This document shows positions 56,449 through 64,000 of a stretch of DNA of 64,000 nt, in pieces (position 1 is the stretch's first letter; the number at the start of each line of letters is the position of its first letter). Both the position numbers and the translations under genes were made by a program. The notes beneath the pieces were generated by a model that saw only the letters and a program-made list of their open reading frames with translations, was not told the origin of the DNA and made no database searches. Source of the DNA: Coenobita brevimanus. Lineage: Eukaryota > Arthropoda > Malacostraca > Decapoda > Coenobitidae. Location of the stretch: positions 41,114,493 through 41,178,492 of the forward strand of contig CM064653.1 of the NCBI GenBank assembly GCA_032717465.1, read 5' to 3'.

Positions 56449-56595
56449 ATTCAATTCAATTCAATTCAAACAGTTTATTAGCCATATATATATAAATATA
56501 TAGGTACATTTTATTTTCTTTAATACAAAGATATATAAACATGGCTGGGACCGTTAAATGAAGCATTTTTTACAGTCCCCTAAGGAAATATAAAT
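56449..56595 (-). mobile_element. LINE 3' end with (GAATT)n tail
   Basis: On the minus strand AATAAACTGTTTGAATTGAA ends in three to four GAATT repeats (56449-56469). It is preceded by an AT-rich 3' UTR-like segment beginning near AGGGGACTGTAAAAAATGC. An AATAAA close to a TTGAA-type tandem tail is characteristic of L2/CR1-like LINEs. No coding part is retained. Confidence 0.5.
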
Positions 56596-56639
56596 AAAAT
56601 AACGACGCCTTGTAACGACGCCTATCTGGGATGCAACTA

Positions 56640-56651
56640 TCTACCTGCCTA

Positions 56652-56682
<31 letters not shown>

Positions 56683-56900
56683 TCTTTCTGTTTGTCTGTC
56701 TCTCGCCCGACGCCTAATCTCCTTCATCAACTTAAGTGGCTGTTATAAAAAACGCCTCCAAGCCTCTCTTACGTAACACCACTCATCACTGTCCTTCCTC
56801 CACCCAATCCAACCAGTTTTCCCTCGTGTACTCACTCTACCACTTCATCCTTCACACTTTTCTTTACCTTCTCATTGGTACATAAGCTCCCTCCACAGAA
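56640..56900 (-). mobile_element. Diverged 3' end of RTE-like LINE with GATA tail
   Basis: On the minus strand GATTAGGCGTCGGGCGAGAG precedes a GACA/GATA tail (56651-56703), matching the terminus of the 46.3-kb copy. Further in, GGAGGCGTT and TGGTGTTACGTAAGAGAGGC correspond loosely to its last codons, with stops. It appears to belong to a related, older subfamily. Confidence 0.6.
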
Positions 56901-57143
56901 ATACCGCTGTTTATACTTTCCATACGTTCTAAAATAGTGCATAATACACTATAAATACTGTAATCTCCACCAAGTCGTTTTCTATGTCTACCTCCGTCGT
57001 CATCATGAACAGAAAGCAAGGATGAGATTTTACAGCGCATGTGAGTCACCATATAATACAAAATGATTCATGAGGTTAAAAAGGTACATTTCCAACATAC
57101 AAAACTCTAGCAATATCATACAATCCTAATCCATGGACCCCTT

Positions 57144-57362
57144 TACCCTTTCAACCCGATGACTTATTTCTCCTAATCCTTGCCCTCTCCAAACGATTTC
57201 ATTCACCAATGTAGAGTCTTTTCGAACTGGAAGGCTGAGATATATCCTACATTAACTAGTTCACTACTACAGGCCTCTCCTTAAAAAAATTAAAAATAAC
57301 AATAAAAAATAAAAAAGTAACTTAGAAAATAAAGAAAAAATTATACTGGACTGAAGGAATTT
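57144..57362 (+). repeat. Family A copy, full length, right arm A-rich
   Basis: TACCCTTTCAACCCGATGAC, CAAACGATTTCATTCACCAA and TTTTCGAACTGGAAGGCTGA on the left. ATTAACTAGTTCACTACTAC in the centre. The right inner arm is replaced by A-rich sequence. ACTGGACTGAAGGAATTTA closes it. Confidence 0.7.
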
Positions 57363-57667
57363 AGTAACGTCACTTTACTTAGAATAGAACAAAAGAATCG
57401 ACTACAGAATGTCCAACAAAGGATGGCGTACAGAAAATATCCAAAAAAATACCTGAAACACGACCGAAATCCAAATACGCAAAACTTACGCAGAAAAATG
57501 GGAGTCGCAAAAATAAGGGGAAAACTGTGTAATAGTCATAGGGGTAAAAAGAATAGTGAGTGGATGGAGATGAAAGGAAATAGAAGGCCAATAAAGGGAA
57601 TGGAAGGAAAAGGGGGAGGGATGGAGAGAGAGAGGAGAGAGGGAGAAGACTGTACACATAACTGGAA

Positions 57668-57669
57668 AC

Positions 57670-57726
<57 letters not shown>
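57668..57726. repeat. (CA)n microsatellite
   Basis: About 29 units with one AAA interruption. A/G-rich sequence (57540-57655) precedes it. Confidence 0.95.
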
Positions 57727-57727
<1 letters not shown>

Positions 57728-57843
57728 TCAATAAAGGAAACACTATCCAATATTAATAAAAGAGTACGTAAATAAAAATGACTGAGAGCACGGGAACTGC
57801 ATACCTACAGCCACATGCCATGAAGCTACCGTGCAGAAATATT

Positions 57844-57849
<6 letters not shown>

Positions 57850-57879
<30 letters not shown>

Positions 57880-57936
57880 TTCCCTCTCTCTCCTGTTCGT
57901 TACTTCCTATAATCAGTCGCATCCCTTTCCTTCTTC

Positions 57937-57975
<39 letters not shown>

Positions 57976-57997
57976 CTCTCTCTCTCTCTCTCTCTCA
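57850..57997. repeat. (CT)n, (CA)n and (CT)n cluster
   Basis: (CT)n at 57850-57879, (CA)n at 57941-57972 and (CT)n at 57973-57997. Confidence 0.95.
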
Positions 57998-58169
57998 GTG
58001 GAGGGAGGGAGGGGACCAGCTCGACCCTTTATGCAGACTGACCCTCTCACATTTCCTTTCAGTCCCACGAGACCTCTCTTTTAGGGAAAACCAATTCAAA
58101 TGCCCTACTGTAATGTGTGCCCGTGTGTGTGTGTGTACAAGGGTAGGGTGTACAGTTGTGTGGGTGTGC

Positions 58170-58401
<232 letters not shown>

Positions 58402-58561
58402 AACAGAAGTAATATGTCTGTACAGTGCTTTATACTTCAAGTGACTACTCTTCATTGCGGGGTCAAAGGATACTGGTATAATTAAATATTCATAATCTAT
58501 GCACGCAGGAGAAACATAATATGCGAACATTAATCAAACACAGACCAGCAACTCGCACACT

Positions 58562-58815
58562 TAACCTCTTCACTACGACCACTTAACACACCAAGAACCG
58601 ATTGGCAGTTCAACCTCCCACCGCTTAAGATGCTTTACTTCATATACTTAACTATTTTATTACACACTCCTTTATTAATACTGGCTAGTGCTTCCCTTGC
58701 GATCGCCAAATGACTGTACTCAACTTGGGAAAGATCTTGCGTAGTGGAGGAAATACCGGGGAATATTGTTATCTGGTGGTCGCGAGAAAATATGTCATCT
58801 TAGCAAAGGGATTAA
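58562..58815 (+). repeat. Family A fragments
   Basis: AACCTCTTCACTACGACCAC at 58564 is an isolated outer arm. CCAAATGACTGTACTCAACT, then GTCGCGAGAAAATATGTCAT and CTTAGCAAAGGGATTAA, at 58706-58813 give a degraded, shortened copy. Confidence 0.45.
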
Positions 58816-58979
58816 TAAACAACGACAAACTTCCATCGCCGTGCCAAAACATCGTCATCGTCACAATCATCTCCCCTTTTGAGAGTCATCACGGGGAGGC
58901 TAATACACCCAATGCAATGCCGCTGATCCGCCTAATTTATCGCTGATCTCATAAAGCGCTAACACGATCAATGAGTAGC

Positions 58980-59850
58980 CATCAACACACAGCCGGGCCC
59001 TCTCCCACCCACCCACCAACCCACCCCCTTTTTTATTTTTTCCTTTTTACCATCCTCCCTACTCTCTCTCTCTTTCTCTCTCTCTCTCATCAACCTACCT
59101 GCTCCTAATTTTTTACGCCATTCACTTCCTCGCCAACCTCTTTTCTAAACGAGCCTCACTTTCCTCCTCTTATTTTTCCTCCACCATATTACAAGAATCT
59201 CTAAATCTCTCCTTCTCTCCCTCCTATACCAATTAGACTACCTTGAAACACCTAATTATCCTTATTCTCGTTTCCTTCTAGCAAAATTCTAACTCTTCAT
59301 CACCTACAATTTGCAATACCTCTGCCCAGTTACCTTCAAACATTCACATTCATATTCTCGTTCCTTACTCTTATTCACCATTCTAGTTGTACTCCCCGCC
59401 CCCTTCATTGTTTTCCAGCTCTATCTAGACTGCCTCCAAACAAACTTATTCTTATTTGCATCCGTGAGTTTTTCATCTCATTTGTCTTTTTTAATTCCTC
59501 TACCAATTTACCTGCAAACACACTTCTTAGTCTCTCTACATGAAGAACTTCGCCCTCGCTCCCACCTCTCCACTACTTTTTAACCTGATCCCCTCGTGGT
59601 CTGTTTCTTTTTTTTTCTTTTTCTGTCTTTACCATCTGTCTGCTCTGCACTTTTCTTGTAAACCTCTCGAACAGCCTTCCATTTCCTTTTCACGGTCAGA
59701 CTTTCCCTAAATCCCTTTCCGTCATTTCTTCATTAAGCTCAGCCTCTCTCTCAATACCAGTCTTATCCTCATTTCCTTTCCATCATTTCTAAACCTACTA
59801 TACTTCATTTCCATTTTAGTACCACTCTCAATCTAACCTCCTCTCTGTCA
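58980..59850. repeat. Pyrimidine-rich region
   Basis: C/T-rich with scattered A. Contains (CT)n near 59063-59088. No gene supported. Confidence 0.7.
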
Positions 59851-59854
59851 TCTA

Positions 59855-60135
59855 AACCTAGCTTTCCATTTTCTCTTCCCTACAAGTCTAATGAAAGCGC
59901 TCTATCCAATCATGTCTAAATCTAGCTTACACCGGTTTCCTTCTGCCCATCTCTTCCCCACCCTTGTCCCCCAACCCGCTAAACTCTCTTTTCACTGTTA
60001 AATCTAGCTTACTCCGGCTTCCCCATTTCCCTCGCTTCTGCCTCCCAACCCCCTCAACTCTTTCATTCATTTTAAAATCTAGCTTACCCAGGCTTTCCCC
60101 TTCCCGTCTCTCCCATACCCGCTCCTCCCACATGC
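59855..60135 (+). repeat. About 78-bp tandem repeat
   Basis: AAATCTAGCTTACACCGG near 59919, AAATCTAGCTTACTCCGG near 60000 and AAATCTAGCTTACCCAGG near 60075 head three units. AAACCTAGCTTTCC near 59859 is a fourth, diverged unit. Spacer sequence is pyrimidine-rich. Confidence 0.8.
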
Positions 60136-60179
60136 CCACCCCCGTCCCTGTCCCTGCCTAGCCTACACCCCGTACGCCT

Positions 60180-60335
60180 GCAGGACTAAGGCGGCGGTGT
60201 GAACAAAGCCCCGAAGCCTTTAGCGTCCGGCCGACCATTGACGCGACGCAGCTTGTGGCGGCTAAAAACCCAAAGGGACCCCAAAACCTGTATGCCAAAC
60301 AAAGGCCTGAGGGCGGCATAGGTTCCAATAACAGC
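60180..60335 (-). other. Isolated GC-rich single-copy segment; possible exon
   Basis: Balanced CpG-containing sequence between a pyrimidine repeat and a CCCACR repeat (60335-60370). A minus-strand frame is open across it (GTYAALRPLFGIQVLGSLWV, then a basic segment), but another minus frame is open too. I see no firm splice sites and do not recognise the product. Confidence 0.2.
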
Positions 60336-61360
60336 CCACGCCCACGCCCACACCCACACCCACTCCCCCTCTCCCCCGCCCACACCTACATCCCCTACCC
60401 CCACCCCAGCCGCCCGCACTCTTAGGAACGTGTGCTAGTGGGGTTACGAGACTTTCTTGCAGATTCTCCGTACTAGTTGATTTCTAAATGTGGATATATA
60501 TTGTAATTCATATTCCGACTAACGCTTGACAAATATATTAAGTTTTCGAAACATCAGTCGGTGGAAAGATCTAACTTTTCTCTTACACGTTATTTATGCT
60601 AAGAAAGTAACTCGCAAAATATGGATATGTACAGTAGTATTCGAAGCAAATAGTAAAAGTCCCTCTAACCACCTCACATACACTACAGCAGAAGCAAGAA
60701 CAGAAAATAAAATGATTCTGTTGAAGAGGTTAACTTTTCCCAAACTTACCTAAATTTGGCTACACCACAAGTCAACCCTTCTCAGCCACAACCCGTTACA
60801 AATCCCACCAGGTCACCACCATCACCAAAAGCAGTTCTCACCAAGCGTTATGCCTTCCTCAATGCCTCACTCTTCGCCATTCAGCCTTTCCCTCGTCCCC
60901 CTACACAATCGCCAGCCTCACCACCAACTAATACTCTTCTAACCAGTCATCAGATGGCGTCCACATTCCTTGTTTTTTTCTTAAGATGCTGACCAACGAA
61001 ACCTTCATTCCTGTGTTTCTGCTTCTAAAGTCGCTCCTCACTATTAGGCCTCATTTAAGCCAGGTAATTCAGTAATCCTCACTACTACTAATCATCCAAA
61101 ACCCAAAGCACCACTACCACACTACTACTACTTCTACTACTGTCACACTATTACTCCCTTCACCACCATCTACAACTATTCAAACAACCTGTAACAACTC
61201 ATCAGTATCACCTTCAATACGACAGCATCCCTAACACTTACCTAACATGCCATCATCACTATCTCACACCCTCCTTGCAACCCATTATCACCATCCACCA
61301 TCCTCCTAACAACCCATTATCACCACCTATCACCCTCCTCACCCATTATCACCACCCATA
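60336..61360. other. No gene; C/A-rich degenerate sequence
   Basis: Includes CCCATTATCACCACC-type units at 61279-61360 and CTACTACTAC near 61122-61142. A minus-strand AG|GTAAGT word lies near 60750 without a pyrimidine tract. Confidence 0.5.
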
Positions 61361-61790
61361 AGCCTCCGTGTCCACCGCCTATCCCCGCTGCCCAATTCGC
61401 CTGACACCACTAGCATTAAATCAGCGAGACTACAGCAGTTCCATTAATAGAGGATTACCAGAGATTTACACTTACATTACTTATACCCGACTGCCCGCCA
61501 CACCAATATCAATTAGTCTCCAAACAACGCAGGCCATTAGTATAAATCTAAAATTAGTTTTACGGTCGCCTAAAACTATATCGGCGCAACAGCCGGTTCT
61601 AAAAATGGCGGTGCAGGGTTTATTTGGGGTGCAGTGTTTATTTCTATAATTAAAACGTTCACAGTAACTGACAGTAAGCCTGAGCCATTTAACGATGCTG
61701 CACCCGTGGGCAAATGGAGTGCCAAGGTTCATTTTCGGGCGGGTGGGTGCAGTAGGCAATTAGGGGTGACTTAGGGCCGGCACACCGCAC
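61361..61790. other. Single-copy AT-balanced segment rich in ATTA words
   Basis: About 430 bp free of simple repeats, with many ATTA/TAAT words (homeodomain-type cores) and one AAAATGGCGG. No frame is convincing. It stands out only by its non-repetitive composition. Confidence 0.25.
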
Positions 61791-61997
61791 TGCACCAACA
61801 CATGATACCCACAGTACAGCTCCACCGTAACACTACACCACAACTCTGTTACCTTCCATTATTTCACCCATTTGCATAATATGCAAACATAACACATTTG
61901 GCTAAATACATTATGTAAACTCAATGCAAGAAATAACTATGCGAAAAGGATGAATCCAAAGTATGCATACATACATAAGAGTACATTATATACAATC

Positions 61998-62002
61998 AAG
62001 TT

Positions 62003-62057
<55 letters not shown>
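61998..62057. repeat. Compound (AC)n(AT)n microsatellite
   Basis: About 10 AC units pass directly into about 17 AT units. Confidence 0.95.
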
Positions 62058-62063
<6 letters not shown>

Positions 62064-62194
62064 CCTCAACTGGTGTTCAACAATTTATCCAGCAATAAAG
62101 CTACATGAGATATTACCCAGTGACAAAAGGACATGTAATCAGACCTTTCGCCACGGAGCCCAGGATCTTTGACCAGCAGAATTATTTATCACTG

Positions 62195-62317
62195 ATGCAT
62201 ATAAACCCGACCGGTGCGGGCCACTCCACACTGACTCCCGGTGACGAGTGTGGGGACCGGATAGACCTGGACCCGACGCCGACAACAGAGCCATATTTTC
62301 GGGTGCGTAAGTTTTCC
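62195..62317 (+). promoter_or_regulatory. Candidate core promoter with first-exon donor
   Basis: TATAAA lies at 62200-62205. AGACC at 62263-62267 fits the RGWYV downstream promoter element for a start near 62236. A GC|GTAAGT donor follows at about 62309. The block is CpG-rich and non-repetitive. An open plus frame of 93 codons spans it but has no recognised domain. All parts are short motifs and could be coincidental. Confidence 0.25.
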
Positions 62318-62404
62318 TGGCGAGCGAGTGGGAAGAATAGCCGGGCGGGACTCTCACTCTCACGCCGGTCTGAGGAACAGGCGTAAATCTTGAATGTGTA
62401 TGGG

Positions 62405-63330
62405 CAGGTGGGGGGAAGGGAGGAGGGGAGGGAGCGCTGCCTTAGATTTGGAGGGAGAGACGGGAGAGAAGAAAGCAGAACTGGGGAAGAGGTGGGGATG
62501 AAGGGAAGAAAGAGACAGCGGGGGAAGAAGTAGAACTGAAAAGTGGCGAAGGAAAACGTGAGGAAGAATTGGAAGCAGTGGGAGGGAAGGGTGGGGGAAG
62601 GGGGAATTGGGAAAAACAAAAATGGAGTAGAGGTGACGGGGACACGGTGAAAAGAAGAGGAATATAAGCAAATCTGAAGAGACAACTGCAGACGTGGTGG
62701 GGGAAAGGGTGAGATACGGGGGGTGAGGGAAGGTGTGGGAAGGATGGTGCTGAAAGAAGGGCGTACCAGAACTGAGAATGACTGGGGAGGGAAACTGGGA
62801 GGAAGGAGGGAAGAAGAAGCAGAACTGGGGAGAGGGATGGCTAAGGAAAGAGTGACATGACAAATGGTGGGCGAGAAGCCAGTCGGAGAGGGACGAATGG
62901 GGAATAGGTGTTGGGAAATGGGTGGAGTGAAGGACTAAGAAGCAGTACTGGAAAGAGGGATGAGTGGAGAAGGTGTGGAGGATGGGGATGAAGCAAAACT
63001 AAGGAGAGAGTCCAAGACAACAGGGGAAAAAGTGGGGAAGACGGTGGGGGAGGCAGGTAGTAACGTTGTGGGGTGTAAAGGAGGTGGGGAGGGAAGAAAG
63101 AACAGGACTTGGGAATCGACTGGAGTAGCAGTGACGGGAATGGTAAGGTAGGTAGGGAGAGGCAGTGAGGAAAAGGGGTGAAGGCAGGGGCTGTGGATTT
63201 ATAAGTGGGCAAACAAACGACTGGGGACTTAGTGGGGGATGGGAAAGAGGCTGAGATGGGAGCATATTTGCAGTTGGAGGGCTGGGGAAAAGCCAGGTCT
63301 GGGCGGGCTGGTCTGGAAGGTGAGACCGGT
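62405..63330. repeat. Purine tract
   Basis: A/G-rich plus strand with GGGGAAGAGG and AGAACTGGGGA-like words recurring. Long minus-strand Pro/Ser/Phe frames are artefacts. Confidence 0.85.
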
Positions 63331-63335
63331 GATTT

Positions 63336-63505
63336 GGTTAACCCTTTTGTTGCCACGGCCGAGTTCGGTATTTCATTCACACAATCCAAACTAACTTATT
63401 CAGGTGAGGAATTTCTGGGCATTCCATTGTTTAATTAAGTCAGTTTTTCTCTGACTACTAAAATCTTGTGGTATTCTCAGTAAAATAACGTAATGCGTCC
63501 ACATA
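63336..63505 (+). repeat. Possible family A copy, strongly diverged
   Basis: GTTAACCCTTTTGTTGCCAC, ACTTATTCAGGTGAGGAATT and ATTCTCAGTAAAATAACGTA appear in the expected order, but inner arms are barely recognisable. Confidence 0.3.
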
Positions 63506-63910
63506 AGAAGAAAGAGTTAAGGAGGACTTGCACGGGTCAGCGCTGTGAAGTGGGTAAGAGAAGGGAAAGGGAGAGACAGAGTTGGAAATGGAAAGAGTAT
63601 AGGAAAGACGCGAGACGAGTTGTGAAATAGAAGACTGTAAAAGGGAGGAAGTGAGAAGTGGGAGACCGTTCATGTTCAGATGCAATGGAGAAATCTTTTG
63701 TACCATTAAAAATAACACTAGGGAAGGAGAAGGAGATTTGTGAACATGAAATAAAAAGATGGGAGACACGAAATGGCCTAAAATGCGGAAGTGGGGAGGG
63801 GGCCGTATGAAAAATGTGTGAAAGGTAGGAACTAGGGCAGACTATCGACAGAGGGAAGTAAAATGACTATGTTCTATGTTCCCCTGACTACTGAAGGCCG
63901 GTTGCTGGGT
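63506..63910. repeat. Purine-rich sequence
   Basis: A/G-rich without a unit. No gene. Confidence 0.6.
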
Positions 63911-63912
63911 GG

Positions 63913-63914
<2 letters not shown>

Positions 63915-64000
<86 letters not shown>
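63915..64000. repeat. (GT)n microsatellite, runs off the window
   Basis: At least 43 perfect units reach the last base. Confidence 0.97.

Overview
This window looks like intergenic or deep-intronic DNA from an arthropod nuclear genome, most likely a decapod crustacean and possibly a brachyuran crab. That reading rests on very dense long dinucleotide repeats ((GT)n, (CA)n, (GA)n, (CT)n), interstitial TTAGG/TCAGG-type arrays, LINE 3' ends with short tandem tails, and a dense dispersed inverted-repeat family of a kind I associate with crab sequence from memory (not checkable here). I see no bacterial-style gene organisation, rRNA, CRISPR array or complete protein-coding gene. Nearly all long open frames are low-complexity translations of simple repeats or of purine/pyrimidine tracts (HTHTHT, CVCVCV, SLSLSL, poly-Ser/Pro/Phe).

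The dominant structure is what I call family A: about 45 copies or fragments of a roughly 200-bp element that is an imperfect palindrome along its whole length. The outer arms read AACCCCTTCAATACGATGAC and its complement. The inner arms read CAGACGATTTTATTCAGCTT and AAGCTGAATAAAATCGTCTG. The middle carries GGGGTTA/TAACCCC. Copies lie from 1.5 kb to 63.5 kb. Microsatellites repeatedly sit inside the arms, once at mirror-image positions of a single copy. A second family (B, about 210 bp) sits among A fragments at 21.9-25.3 kb. A degenerate satellite with a period of about 300 bp (C) spans 10.8-13.8 kb and is swollen by purine tracts. A three-copy repeat (D) lies at 33.3-33.8 kb.

The only recognisable protein is the C-terminal part of a non-LTR retrotransposon reverse transcriptase (46.37-47.13 kb, minus strand). 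It is cut immediately after the expected position of the catalytic YADD box, where a (TA)n tract begins. Two further 3' ends that appear related (19.95 and 56.7 kb) carry the same terminal sequence and the same GATA tail. A different LINE 3' end with a (GAATT)n tail lies at 56.45 kb.

There are weak but concordant hints of a minus-strand gene with very large introns: an ATG exon with a donor at 38.2 kb; two candidate recursive splice sites (branch point, pyrimidine tract, CAG|GTGAGT) at 31.81 and 22.31 kb; and a 75-bp candidate exon with an exceptionally long pyrimidine tract, acceptor and GTAAGT donor at 14.70-14.78 kb. The first and last exons do not join in an open frame directly, so the model needs RNA evidence. 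A separate plus-strand TATA/DPE-like promoter candidate lies at 62.2 kb.

Other layout: a perfect (GT)n of 683 bp at 5.6-6.3 kb; alternating homopurine and homopyrimidine blocks (1-1.4, 7.2-8, 10-18.3, 20.2-21.6, 25.6-30.7, 32.6-33.2, 36.5-38.1, 45.2-45.8, 47.5-48.7, 59-60.1, 62.4-63.3 kb); and numerous minisatellites.
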